Source: Arcicella aurantiaca
GTDB taxonomy: Bacteria; Bacteroidota; Bacteroidia; Cytophagales; Spirosomataceae
DNA: 64,000 nucleotides
Direction of reading: 5' to 3'
Assembly: GCF_003148625.1 (NCBI RefSeq)
Contig: NZ_QGGO01000018.1
Span: 40,747-104,746, forward strand
This document shows, piece after piece, positions 53,901-62,252 of this stretch (positions are counted from its first letter, which is position 1; every line of letters starts with the position of its first letter). The notes beneath the pieces are model-generated. The model was not told where the DNA came from and ran no database searches. It was given only the letters and a program-made list of their open reading frames with translations. The translations under genes and the position numbers were made by a program.

Positions 53901-53930
53901 ATTCACTCATTCACTCATTCACTCACTCAC
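53901..53930 (+). repeat. ATTCACTC 8-mer tandem repeat in the pdhA leader
   Basis: Three exact copies of ATTCACTC (53901-53924) and a partial fourth lie 12 bases before the pdhA ATG, in the ribosome-binding region. Confidence 0.85.
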
Positions 53931-53941
53931 AACTGTAAAAA

Positions 53942-54949
53942 ATGGCAAAGAAAGCTGAAAACAAAGTAAAATACTCGAAAGAAACCTATATGTACTGGTA
54001 CGAGTCAATGGCTCTTCAACGTAAGTTTGAGGAACGTGCTGGTCAATTGTACGGACAACAAAAGATTAAAGGCTTTTGCCACTTGTATATCGGGCAGGAA
54101 GCTTGTTCATCTGGAGCAAAATCTGCTTTAAAAGACGGTGATAAATACATTACTGCTTACCGTGACCACGGTATTCCATTAGCTTTAGGTTCAGACCCTA
54201 ATACTATTATGGCTGAATTGTATGGAAAAGCAACTGGTATCTCAAAAGGAAAAGGTGGTTCAATGCACATTTTTGATAAATCAGTTGGGTTTGTGGGTGG
54301 ACATGGTATCGTTGGAGCTCAAATTCCATTAGGTGCTGGTTTAGCGTTTGCTGAAAAATATAACAAAACAGGTAATTTAGCTATTTGTTATTTCGGAGAT
54401 GGTGCAGTTCGTCAGGGTGCTTTACACGAAGCTTTTAACATGGCTATGACGTGGAAATTACCAGCAATTTTCGTAGTAGAAAACAACGGTTACGCAATGG
54501 GTACATCAGTAGCTCGTACTTCAAACGTAACAGATTTATATACTATCGGTGAGGCTTATGATATGCCATCAGAATCAGTTGATGCAATGTCAGTTGAAGC
54601 TGTTCACGAAGCTGTTTCTCGTGCGGCTGACCGTGCAAGAGCAGGAGAAGGCCCAACTTTCTTAGAATTCAAAACGTATCGTTATAGAGGTCACTCAATG
54701 TCTGACCCTCAGAAATACCGTACCAAAGAAGAAGTTGAAGCTTACAAAATGCGTGACCCAATTGAGCAAGTTAAGAAAGCTATTTTGGATAATGGAATGG
54801 CAACAGAAGAAGATTTAGCAGCAATTGATGCACAAATTAAAGTAACAGTTGAAGCGTCAGTTAAATTTGCAGAAGAATCTCCTTGGCCAGACCCAGCAGA
54901 AATCTATACAGATGTTTATGTAGATGAATATACATTCCCTGTGGAATAA
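53942..54949 (+). CDS. pdhA: Pyruvate dehydrogenase E1 component, alpha subunit
   Basis: The thiamine diphosphate-dependent E1 alpha subunit (335 residues) that decarboxylates pyruvate as part of the PDH complex. The TPP motif is GDGAVRQGALHEAFNMAMTW (about 155-174) with ENNGYAMGTS following. GKGKGGSMHIFDKSVGFVGG (near 101-120) and TYRYRGHSMSDPQKYRTKEE (about 240-259), which includes the phosphorylation-loop region, are typical. The beta subunit and E2 are not in the window; the next gene is the convergent rplL. Confidence 0.95.
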   Translation: MAKKAENKVKYSKETYMYWYESMALQRKFEERAGQLYGQQKIKGFCHLYIGQEACSSGAKSALKDGDKYITAYRDHGIPLALGSDPNTIMAELYGKATGISKGKGGSMHIFDKSVGFVGGHGIVGAQIPLGAGLAFAEKYNKTGNLAICYFGDGAVRQGALHEAFNMAMTWKLPAIFVVENNGYAMGTSVARTSNVTDLYTIGEAYDMPSESVDAMSVEAVHEAVSRAADRARAGEGPTFLEFKTYRYRGHSMSDPQKYRTKEEVEAYKMRDPIEQVKKAILDNGMATEEDLAAIDAQIKVTVEASVKFAEESPWPDPAEIYTDVYVDEYTFPVE

Positions 54950-54969
54950 TCATAGATAGATAAATTGAT

Positions 54970-55008
54970 GAAAAAGCCTTCTTAAACGAATTTAAGAAGG
55001 CTTTTTTG
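54970..55008 (+). terminator. pdhA terminator
   Basis: AAAAAGCCTTCTTAAA and TTTAAGAAGGCTTTTTT form a 16-bp stem with a short loop and a T run. Confidence 0.93.
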
Positions 55009-55046
55009 TGAATAACACTATGCAGAATTTTGCAATCATCATCAAA

Positions 55047-55083
55047 ACAAAAGAGCCACAACTTTCGTCGTGGCTCTTTTTTA
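55047..55083 (-). terminator. rplL terminator
   Basis: AAAAGAGCCAC and GTGGCTCTTTTTT form a stem; the A run on the left becomes a U run on the minus-strand transcript. It ends the ribosomal protein transcript, so rpoB is not cotranscribed. Confidence 0.88.
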
Positions 55084-55100
55084 TGAAGAGAATTCGTTAA

Positions 55101-55487
55101 TTACTTAACTTCAACTACTGCACCAGCTTCTTCTAAAGATTTTTTCAATCCTTCAGCTTCGTCTTTAGATACACCTTCTTTAACAGCTTTAGGAGCTCCG
55201 TCAACTAAATCTTTAGCTTCTTTCAAGCCAAGACCAGTTAAGTCTTTCACCAATTTAACTACTGCTAATTTAGAAGCACCAGCTTCTTTCAAGATTACAT
55301 CGAATGAAGTTTGTTCTGCAGGAGCTTCAGCAGCATCACCAGCACCAGCACCACCACCAGCTACCATTACAGCAGCAGCAGCAGCAGGCTCAATACCATA
55401 CTCATCTTTCAAAATTGCTGCTAACTCATTTACTTCTTTAACTGTTAAATTTACTAATTGTTCAGCGAATGCTTTTAAATCTGCCAT
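55101..55487 (-). CDS. rplL: 50S ribosomal protein L7/L12
   Basis: A 128-residue acidic stalk protein that recruits translation factors. The N-terminal dimerisation part ([20 protein letters not shown]) is joined by an alanine- and glycine-rich hinge ([20 protein letters not shown]) to the globular domain ([40 protein letters not shown]). It is the last gene of the rplKAJL group and is followed by a terminator. Confidence 0.97.
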   Translation of the reverse strand: MADLKAFAEQLVNLTVKEVNELAAILKDEYGIEPAAAAAVMVAGGGAGAGDAAEAPAEQTSFDVILKEAGASKLAVVKLVKDLTGLGLKEAKDLVDGAPKAVKEGVSKDEAEGLKKSLEEAGAVVEVK

Positions 55488-55588
55488 TGTATTAAGATTT
55501 TATTGTTTTACGATTTTGATTAATTAATTTTAATTTTAAACAATTTAAAGTAAACGATTAAATTATTCACTATCAATTGTTAATTGTA

Positions 55589-56122
55589 TTATCCTTCTCT
55601 CTCTGAAAGAGTTTTCAAGATACCTGACAATTTCTGTCCACTGCTTTGAAGAGCAGAAACAACGTTTTTCGCAGGTGATTGTAATAATCCAATGATTTCT
55701 CCAATCATTTCTTGTTTCGACTTAACGTTTTCAAGAGCTGCTAATTGGTCTTCACCGATGAATAAACCTCCTTCGATAGAAGCACCTTTGAATGTAATTT
55801 TAGTTTTTCCAGCTTCTTTCTTGAAATCTTTGATAAGTTTCGCAGGAGTTTTAGGGTTTTCTGGTGAGAAAATAATCCCTGATAATCCTTTGAATACTGT
55901 ATCGTTGAAAGAAGAGTAATCAACTCCTGTAGTTTCCAATGCTTTTGCAATAAGCGTGTTTTTAACAACACGGTATTCAAAACCTCTTTGGAAGCACATT
56001 CTTCTGAATGCGTTAACTTCTGCAACTGTTAATCCTCCTGTATCAGTGATGTAGAAGTATGGAGTAGCAGCGAACTTTTCGCTCAACTCTTGGATGATAG
56101 CACCTTTTTCTTCTCTTGTCAT
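55589..56122 (-). CDS. rplJ: 50S ribosomal protein L10
   Basis: A 177-residue stalk-base protein that anchors L7/L12 dimers and binds 23S rRNA with L11. MTREEKGAIIQELSEKFAAT, then EVNAFRRMCFQRGFEYRVVK with NTLIAKALE, and GLLQSPAKNVVSALQSSGQK near the C-terminus are family-typical. It starts two bases after the rplA stop. A 101-base gap separates it from rplL. Confidence 0.96.
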   Translation of the reverse strand: MTREEKGAIIQELSEKFAATPYFYITDTGGLTVAEVNAFRRMCFQRGFEYRVVKNTLIAKALETTGVDYSSFNDTVFKGLSGIIFSPENPKTPAKLIKDFKKEAGKTKITFKGASIEGGLFIGEDQLAALENVKSKQEMIGEIIGLLQSPAKNVVSALQSSGQKLSGILKTLSEREG

Positions 56123-56124
56123 GA

Positions 56125-56823
56125 TTACAATCCTTTAACTGTTGCTTGGTCAATTTTAACACCTGGAGACATTGTAGAAGACAAGTTTACTGACTTCACA
56201 TAAGTTCCTTTGGCTGATGATGGCTTCAATTTCAACAATGTGTTGATTAATTCCTGTGCATTTTCAGCGATTTTCTCAGGAGTAAATGAAACCTTACCGA
56301 TTGAAGTGTGGATAATACCAGTTTTGTCAACTTTGAAGTCGATTTTACCAGCTTTCACTTCAGTAACAGCTTGTCCAACGTTCAATGTTACCGTTCCCGA
56401 TTTAGGGTTTGGCATCAATCCACGTGGTCCTAAAACACGACCTAAACGGCCAAGTTTCGCCATTACAGTTGGCATTGTGATAATTACGTCAATATCCGTC
56501 CAACCTTTTTCGATTTGTTGGATATAGTCGTCCAAACCAACGTGGTCTGCACCTGCCGCTTTTGCTTCCTCAACTTTATCAGGAGTACAAAGTACAAGAA
56601 CTCGTACATCTTTTCCTGTTCCATGAGGCAAAGCAACTACGCCACGAACCATTTGGTCGGCTTTACGAGGGTCAACCCCCAAACGAACGTCGATATCTAC
56701 TGAAGAATCGAATTTCGTATATGAAATCTCTTTCAAAATCTCAGCAGCTTGCGTAAGTGAATACGCTTGCGTAGCATCATATTTTGATTGAGCTTCTTTT
56801 TGCTTTTTTGTTAACTTAGCCAT
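56125..56823 (-). CDS. rplA: 50S ribosomal protein L1
   Basis: A 232-residue L1 stalk protein that binds 23S rRNA and controls tRNA exit; in many bacteria it also represses its own operon by binding the mRNA leader. [40 protein letters not shown] and [20 protein letters not shown] are diagnostic. It follows rplK after a 117-base gap that holds a palindromic repeat element. Confidence 0.97.
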   Translation of the reverse strand: MAKLTKKQKEAQSKYDATQAYSLTQAAEILKEISYTKFDSSVDIDVRLGVDPRKADQMVRGVVALPHGTGKDVRVLVLCTPDKVEEAKAAGADHVGLDDYIQQIEKGWTDIDVIITMPTVMAKLGRLGRVLGPRGLMPNPKSGTVTLNVGQAVTEVKAGKIDFKVDKTGIIHTSIGKVSFTPEKIAENAQELINTLLKLKPSSAKGTYVKSVNLSSTMSPGVKIDQATVKGL

Positions 56824-56830
56824 TTTTTTA

Positions 56831-56940
56831 ATTTCGTTATTGGTTATTAGTAATTCGTTAATTAGTTACTTGTAAAAATTTAGAAGATAAACTACATTTT
56901 CAAACTTTTAACTCATAACTTTTAACTCATAACTCATAAC
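56831..56940. repeat. Heptamer-type element between rplK and rplA
   Basis: From about 56906 the word AACTCAT recurs (AACTCATAACTTTTAACTCA, then two more copies) and ends at the rplK stop codon (TGA, 56943-56941). The left side (56833-56875) carries words TTATTGGTTATTAGT and TTCGTTAATTAGTTAC that partly pair with it. It sits inside the ribosomal operon. Confidence 0.8.
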
Positions 56941-57378
56941 TCAAAAAGGTTTTTCTCCTGTTACGTTCAAGCCCATTGAGCGAGCTGTTCCTGCTACCAT
57001 GCTCATTGCTGATTCGATAGTAAAGCAGTTTAAATCAGGCATTTTAGTTTCTGCAATTGTACGAACTTGATCCCAAGTTACAGAACCAACTTTTTTCAAG
57101 TTTGGTTGAGCAGAACCTAATTTAACTTTCGCTGCTTCCAATAATAAGATTGGTGCAGGAGGAGTTTTTACTACGAAATCAAAAGATTTGTCTTTGTAGT
57201 AAGTAATCAAAACTGGAAGGATAACACCAGGTTTATCTTGAGTTCTTGCATTGAATTGCTTACAGAACTCCATGATATTCAAACCTTTTGAACCTAACGC
57301 CGGACCAATTGGAGGCGAAGGGTTAGCGGCACCACCTTTGCATTGCAACTTAACGTAGCCTGCTATTTCTTTTGCCAT
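56941..57378 (-). CDS. rplK: 50S ribosomal protein L11
   Basis: A 145-residue protein that binds the GTPase centre of 23S rRNA. The start [20 protein letters not shown], then [20 protein letters not shown] and [20 protein letters not shown], are diagnostic. It leads the rplK-rplA-rplJ-rplL unit, with its own promoter 180 bases upstream because nusG is not next to it. Confidence 0.97.
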   Translation of the reverse strand: MAKEIAGYVKLQCKGGAANPSPPIGPALGSKGLNIMEFCKQFNARTQDKPGVILPVLITYYKDKSFDFVVKTPPAPILLLEAAKVKLGSAQPNLKKVGSVTWDQVRTIAETKMPDLNCFTIESAMSMVAGTARSMGLNVTGEKPF

Positions 57379-57561
57379 TACGGTAAATGTTTAAAATCTT
57401 GAATTATTTTGAAATTTCTCTGCCAATAAGGGTGGAAGCTTCCTTATCTGAGATTTTTCGGTAGTAACATGGTGTGATTGTTCTGTAACGAAACAATCTG
57501 ATTCACAGGCTTTTGATAGTTTTAACACTTATTCCAAGAACCTGCTCCACGAAACGGACTG
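57379..57561 (-). promoter_or_regulatory. Long rplK mRNA leader
   Basis: About 175 bases of untranslated leader precede rplK. It contains the self-complementary GGAAGCTTCC with flanking AAGG/CCTT (minus strand, about 57425-57447), an arrangement that could form a stem with an internal loop. Ribosomal protein L1 in other bacteria represses this operon through its leader, so this is a candidate binding site, unproven. Confidence 0.35.
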
Positions 57562-57592
57562 CAAAATTACGGCTTTGTTCTTAATTTACAAA
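57562..57592 (-). promoter_or_regulatory. rplK operon promoter
   Basis: TTTG (57592-57589), 19 bases, TAATTTTG (57569-57562) on the minus strand: an exact match in both boxes and spacing to the Bacteroidota consensus. The rest of the gap to 57955 shows no gene. Confidence 0.75.
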
Positions 57593-57955
57593 GAGTTACA
57601 GTAGTTTTTTTAGAAAAAGAGAAAAGAATACAAAATAATTGCTCATCTATTTCTCCTGAAAAATTAATATATACCCAATCAATTAAGGTTTGCGAAAGAG
57701 AAGTGATGTAAGTTCTCCTTTTAAATTAATTTAATCGTTCGCTTTTTTGTAAATCGTTTTTCGCACAGTATTTCAATCTTTCATTTGTTTTGCTAACTTT
57801 TTCTCTTTGTTAATAATATTGATAAGTGTTCTTCAAAATGGAATACAAGGCGAAAAATCCATTTAAGCCAAACTAAAACCATTCTTCACATTTTGGAATA
57901 AGTTTGTCCAAATCCCTCAATCTTTATCGCATTAATCAACCAAAACAATAAAACA

Positions 57956-59863
57956 ATGACACTTTCTATTACCACCATCATCAGTATTGCAGTTCCTATT
58001 CTATGTTTGATTTTCTACAAGTTTTTATTCCGACTGTTGGGTATCATTATTGTTCCCGAAGACAGAATCGGATTGGTTACGAAAAAGTTTGTTCTCTTTG
58101 GAGATAAAAAGTCGCTTCCCGAAGGACGAATCATTGCTACTGAGGGAGAAGCAGGTTTTCAAGCTAAACCTTTAGCTCCCGGTATTTATTTCTGGTATTG
58201 GATTTGGCAGTATGACATTACGTTGCAACCACTCACAATTATTCCAACAGGTAAAATTGGTTTAGTGCTTGCCAAAGACGGTCAAGAATTGCAGACGGGT
58301 TACATTTTAGGTCGTAAAGTTGAGTGCGATGGTTTTCAAGATACCGAAGCCTTTTTGAAAAATGGCGGACGTAAAGGGCGACAATCGGCAGTTATTACAG
58401 CGGGCTCGTATCGTATTAACACCTTTTTATTTGAAGTTGAGATTACCGATATGGTTGAAATTCATGAGAACATGGTCGGAATCATTACTACGATGGACGG
58501 AGCTTCGATTGATGTGGGGCAAATTGCAGGTAAGACAGTTGAAGGGCATAATAATTTCCAAGATGCCGACGCTTTTTTGAGCAAAGGTGGCTACAAAGGT
58601 CTTCAACAACAAGTAATCTTGGCAGGTTCGTATAACTTGAATCCTTGGTTTGTGAAAATCGAAGAAATTCACATGACTGAAATTCCGATTGGTAACGTTG
58701 GCGTGGTGATTTCGTATGTAGGCGAAGAAGGCGTGGACGTAAGCGGAACGGAATTTAAGCACGGTAATATTTTCACGAAAGGCTTTAAAGGTGTTTGGGC
58801 TGAACCACTTGGACCGGGTAAATATCCAATTAATACCTATATTCAACGTATTGAGGTTGTTCCAACGACAAATTTGGTTTTAAACTGGGCGAGTGCGAGG
58901 TCTGAATCTCACCAATTAGATAAAAATCTTTCGACGATTACGGTGCGTTCAAAAGACGGTTTCCCTTTCAATTTAGACGTTTCTCAAATTATTCACATTC
59001 CTAATTACGAAGCCCCAAAAGTTATCGCTCGATTCGGAAATATGCACAATTTGGTTAGCCAAGTGCTTGAACCAACTATTGGCAACTATTTTAGAAACTC
59101 GGCTCAAGATTCTGATGTGATTTCGTTCTTGGGTTCTCGTAAAGAAAGACAAGAAACGGCTCGTAGATATATTTCAGAGGTACTTTCTCAATATAACGTA
59201 AATGCGGTTGATACTTTAATCGGTGATATTGTTCCGCCAGAATCTTTGATGAAAACCTTGACCGACCGTAAGCTTGCCGAAGAACAAAAGGTGACTTATG
59301 AAACGCAGAAAATGGCTCAAGAAACTCGTCAGGCTTTGGAAAAAGAAACTGCCATTGCAGAAATTCAGAAAGACATCGTAAAAGCAGACCAAGGGGTTGT
59401 TATTGCCGAACGTGTGGCAGATGCATCCGTGAAAAAAGCACAAGGGGAGGCACAAAGTTTGAAATTACAGGCAGGAGCAGAGGCAGAAAGAGTGAAGTTG
59501 CAAGCGAGTGCAGAATCGGAAAGAATTAAATTAATTGCTAATGCTGAAGCTGAAAAAATCAGTAAAACGGGTGCTGCCGAGGCTGAAAAGATTTTGGCAA
59601 TTGGTAAAGCTGATGCCGAAGCGTATCAATTGGCTGTTTCGGCAATGGGAGAGGGCAACTTTACTCAATTGAAGATTACTGAAAATATTGGTAAAGAAAA
59701 AATCAAAATTATGCCTGACATTTTAATTACAGGTGGGAATAACGACCAAAACGGAGCTTTGAGTGGACTTTTAGGAATGAAATTGATGGATGAAATGGGT
59801 AGAAAATCTGAAAAACCTCAGAATCCAAGCCAACCTAAAATTCAGAAGAAAGAAGATAAATAG
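57956..59863 (+). CDS. SPFH/flotillin-family membrane scaffold protein
   Basis: A 635-residue flotillin-like protein. An N-terminal hydrophobic segment (about 5-30: TIISIAVPILCLIFYKFLFR) anchors it. SPFH-type beta repeats occupy about 35-420 (APGIYFWYWIWQYDITLQPL; EIPIGNVGVVISYVGEEGVD). A long alanine- and glutamate-rich coiled coil follows (about 440-560: ETAIAEIQKDIVKADQGVVI; AQGEAQSLKLQAGAEAERVK). It likely forms oligomers in membrane microdomains. The gene is opposite in strand to the ribosomal genes it separates. Confidence 0.86.
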   Translation: MTLSITTIISIAVPILCLIFYKFLFRLLGIIIVPEDRIGLVTKKFVLFGDKKSLPEGRIIATEGEAGFQAKPLAPGIYFWYWIWQYDITLQPLTIIPTGKIGLVLAKDGQELQTGYILGRKVECDGFQDTEAFLKNGGRKGRQSAVITAGSYRINTFLFEVEITDMVEIHENMVGIITTMDGASIDVGQIAGKTVEGHNNFQDADAFLSKGGYKGLQQQVILAGSYNLNPWFVKIEEIHMTEIPIGNVGVVISYVGEEGVDVSGTEFKHGNIFTKGFKGVWAEPLGPGKYPINTYIQRIEVVPTTNLVLNWASARSESHQLDKNLSTITVRSKDGFPFNLDVSQIIHIPNYEAPKVIARFGNMHNLVSQVLEPTIGNYFRNSAQDSDVISFLGSRKERQETARRYISEVLSQYNVNAVDTLIGDIVPPESLMKTLTDRKLAEEQKVTYETQKMAQETRQALEKETAIAEIQKDIVKADQGVVIAERVADASVKKAQGEAQSLKLQAGAEAERVKLQASAESERIKLIANAEAEKISKTGAAEAEKILAIGKADAEAYQLAVSAMGEGNFTQLKITENIGKEKIKIMPDILITGGNNDQNGALSGLLGMKLMDEMGRKSEKPQNPSQPKIQKKEDK

Positions 59864-60179
59864 TTATTGGAAATTGGTTACTGGTTATTAGAGAATTGGA
59901 AATTGGTTACTGGTTATTAGAGAATTGGAAATTGGTTACTGGTTATTAGAGAATTGGAAATTGGTTACTGGTTATTAGAGAATTGGTTATTGGTTACTGG
60001 TTATTGGTTACTGGTTATTAGAGAATTGGTTATTGGTTACTGGTTATTGGTTACTGGTTATTGGTTACTGGTTATTAGAGAATTGGTTATTGGTTACTGG
60101 TTACTGGTTATTGGTTATTGGTGTTTTCTACCAATAACCAATAACCAATAACCAATAACCAATTTCCAATAACTAATAA
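59864..60179. repeat. Higher-order tandem array between convergent SPFH and hemB genes
   Basis: Four copies of a 29-mer (TTGGAAATTGGTTACTGG followed by TTATTAGAGAA) pass into 14-mers of TTGGTTA and CTGGTTA words, then the complementary words ACCAATAACCAATAACCAAT run from 60129 to the hemB stop codon (TAG, 60182-60180). It fills the gap between the two stop codons completely. Confidence 0.95.
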
Positions 60180-61148
60180 CTATTTCAAACTCGCATATTC
60201 TTTTGCGAAATATGTCAAAATTACTTTTGCACCTGCTCTTTTAATAGAAGTCAAGCTTTCTACCATTGTTCTTGTACCGTCTAACCAACCGTTTTGTGCG
60301 GCAGCTTTTACCATGGCATACTCTCCCGAAACATTGTATGCCGCAATCGGAATATTAAAATTATCATTCAAAGATTTTATAATATCCAAATACGCCAACG
60401 CAGGTTTTACCATTAAAAAATCCGCACCTTCGGCATAATCTAATTCAGCTTCAATTAATGCCTCACGGCTATTGGCAGGATTCATTTGGTAAGTTTTTTT
60501 ATCGCCAAATTTCGGAGCAGAATCCAACGCATCACGGAAAGGCCCATAAAAAGCCGAAGCATATTTTGCCGAATATGCCATGATACTCACATTTGTATAG
60601 CCTTCATCGTCTAAAGTTTCACGTAAATAACCGATACGTCCGTCCATCATGTCTGACGGTCCAATAATATCCGCTCCTGCACGTGCTTGGGCAAGTGCCA
60701 TATTGCCTAAAATCTGAAGTGTTTCATCGTTCAAAATATTTCCATTTTCATCTACATAGCCGTCGTGTCCGTCTGACGAATATGGGTCCATTGCCACATC
60801 ACTCATGATGGCTATTTCTGGAAATTTATTTTTAATCTGATTGATTGCTTCCAAATACAAACTTCCCTGACGGTGACTTTCAGAGGCAAATTTGTCTTTT
60901 TTATCTTCTGAAAGTTGTGGAAAAAGGGCAATTGAGCGAATTCCCAAATCTTGAACAACTGAAAGCTCTTCTAATAATTTATCTAAAGTATATCTAAAAA
61001 CATCAGGCATGGATTTTACCTCTGTGGTGAGGTTTTTCCCTTCCATGACAAACATTGGATAAATAAAATCATTTACCGAAAGGGTAGTTTCTTCTACCAT
61101 AGCACGTATTGCGGCTGACTGGCGATTTCTACGAGGTCTTCTTAACAT
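60180..61148 (-). CDS. hemB: Delta-aminolevulinic acid dehydratase (porphobilinogen synthase)
   Basis: A 322-residue TIM-barrel enzyme joining two 5-aminolevulinate molecules to porphobilinogen in heme synthesis. Features are LRRPRRNRQSAAIRAMVEET at the N-terminus, a first active-site lysine in SIMAYSAKYASAFYGPFRDA (about 190-209), and the Schiff-base lysine in GADFLMVKPALAYLD (about 242-256). The zinc cysteine triad seen in animal enzymes is replaced by aspartate/alanine at DVAMDPYSSDGHDG, the magnesium-type form. It lies between nusG and rplK, breaking the usual order. A TACATTTG at 61178-61171 may be its -7 box. Confidence 0.95.
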   Translation of the reverse strand: MLRRPRRNRQSAAIRAMVEETTLSVNDFIYPMFVMEGKNLTTEVKSMPDVFRYTLDKLLEELSVVQDLGIRSIALFPQLSEDKKDKFASESHRQGSLYLEAINQIKNKFPEIAIMSDVAMDPYSSDGHDGYVDENGNILNDETLQILGNMALAQARAGADIIGPSDMMDGRIGYLRETLDDEGYTNVSIMAYSAKYASAFYGPFRDALDSAPKFGDKKTYQMNPANSREALIEAELDYAEGADFLMVKPALAYLDIIKSLNDNFNIPIAAYNVSGEYAMVKAAAQNGWLDGTRTMVESLTSIKRAGAKVILTYFAKEYASLK

Positions 61149-61199
61149 ATTCTTGTGTTTTATTACGCTACAAATGTACGAAAAAATGAAGGTCAGGGA

Positions 61200-61240
61200 T
61201 AAAAAAAGGAGTACACTCTCTTGAATGTACTCCTTTTTTA
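61200..61240 (-). terminator. nusG terminator
   Basis: AAAAAAGGAGTACA and TGTACTCCTTTTTT form a 14-bp stem with a ten-base loop. It ends the trpT-secE-nusG transcript before hemB. Confidence 0.92.
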
Positions 61241-61261
61241 TTTGTGTCTTTCGATAAATAT

Positions 61262-61813
61262 TTATTTCTCAACTTGAGAATAACTCAACTCCATTGGCGT
61301 ATCTCTACCAAAGATTTTCACAACCACATTAAGTTTCTTTTTATCGTCAAAAATTTCAGAAACAGTTGCATCAAATCCAGAGAATGCACCATCAATAACT
61401 TTAACAGTTTCTCCTTTTGAAAAAGATAGACTTGATGATTCTTCAATTACTGCAACCTCATCAATTTTACCTAAAATACGTTTGATTTCTCCTGCACGTA
61501 AAGGAATTGGCGTTTTAGATGTTTTACCATCATTCCAACTCAAAAAGCCAATTACACCTGGCATAGACGTAATTAAGTGGGCAACCTCACCATACTTAAT
61601 ATCTGCTTCCACAAAAATATATCCTGCAAAAAGAGTTTTTTCACGCACGACTTTTTTACCGTTACGCATTTCAAAAATCTTTTCAGTAGGAATAATAATT
61701 TGAGGAATATAATCTTCAAGACCTTGTCTGGTAATTTCATTTTCCAGATACGTCCGTATTTTCTTTTCTTGTCCCGAAACTGCTCTCAGAACATACCAAT
61801 TAGTCTCTGCCAT
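61262..61813 (-). CDS. nusG: Transcription termination/antitermination factor NusG
   Basis: A 183-residue transcription elongation factor. The N-terminal NGN domain reads WYVLRAVSGQEKKIRTYLEN and GYIFVEADIKYGEVAHLITS, and the C-terminal KOW motif FSKGETVKVIDGAFSGFDAT lies near 128-147. It links RNA polymerase to Rho or the ribosome. It follows secE as usual but is separated from rplK by 3.9 kb. Confidence 0.96.
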   Translation of the reverse strand: MAETNWYVLRAVSGQEKKIRTYLENEITRQGLEDYIPQIIIPTEKIFEMRNGKKVVREKTLFAGYIFVEADIKYGEVAHLITSMPGVIGFLSWNDGKTSKTPIPLRAGEIKRILGKIDEVAVIEESSSLSFSKGETVKVIDGAFSGFDATVSEIFDDKKKLNVVVKIFGRDTPMELSYSQVEK

Positions 61814-61838
61814 AATACTCTTATAATTTCAGATTGTC

Positions 61839-61900
61839 AATTTTGGAATTTGAATTTATTTGATTTCATTCCGAAATCATAATTTCAAATTCCCCAATTA
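61839..61900. repeat. Palindrome overlapping the secE stop codon
   Basis: AATTTTGGAATTTGAATTTA on the left with ATAATTTCAAATTCCCCAAT on the right, joined at TGATTTC/GAAATCA. The last bases are the secE stop codon (TAA, 61900-61898). It occupies most of the secE-nusG gap. Confidence 0.85.
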
Positions 61901-62089
61901 GAATGATTGATAGAATAACTCTAAGCCTGATTTGAATAAGAAGTCAATCAAACCAACCACTAAAGCAAATATCAACGATGCTACCAATACAAGCGTTGAC
62001 GAAGCTTGTAATTCTGAAAATTTAGGCCATGTTACGTTTTCTGTAACTTCAGTCCAAGAATCACCGAAAAGGTTTTTAATTTTATTCAT
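61898..62089 (-). CDS. secE: Preprotein translocase subunit SecE
   Basis: A 63-residue essential clamp subunit of SecYEG. The short bacterial form has an amphipathic helix (SWTEVTENVTWPKFSELQAS) with the conserved W-P segment and one membrane helix (TLVLVASLIFALVVGLIDFL). It lies between trpT and nusG in the conserved order. Confidence 0.95.
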   Translation of the reverse strand: MNKIKNLFGDSWTEVTENVTWPKFSELQASSTLVLVASLIFALVVGLIDFLFKSGLELFYQSF

Positions 62090-62156
62090 GGTTATGTTTT
62101 ATAAGTATTTTGTCTGTTTAAGTTGCAATAGCATTTTTCATGCTTGCTATAAACTT

Positions 62157-62248
62157 TTAAGTTCCAGAATTTTAGAGTTCAAATTTTAAGCCAATTTACA
62201 TTTTTTTGTAAAAATCTTAAAATCAGAATTCCAAAACTTGGAACTTAA
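62157..62248. repeat. Palindromic element between trpT and secE
   Basis: TTAAGTTCCAGAATTTTAGA on the left is complementary to words ATCAGAATTCC and AACTTGGAACTTAA on the right. It ends four bases from the tRNA 3' end, so the elements also follow RNA genes. Confidence 0.87.
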
Positions 62249-62252
62249 TTAA

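Larger units (their letters stand above)
53597..53941 (+). promoter_or_regulatory. pdhA upstream region with candidate promoter
   Basis: TTTG at 53784-53787, a 19-base spacer and TAATTTCG (53807-53814, one mismatch to TAnnTTTG) form a plausible pdhA promoter with a leader of about 120 bases. No gene is supported; an 18-codon frame at 53688 with a GAGGAG upstream is too short to call. Confidence 0.5.

Noticed and set aside
59864..60151. CRISPR-like regular repeats of 29 bases
   Set aside because: There are no unique spacers: the interval between copies is itself repeat. No cas gene is present.
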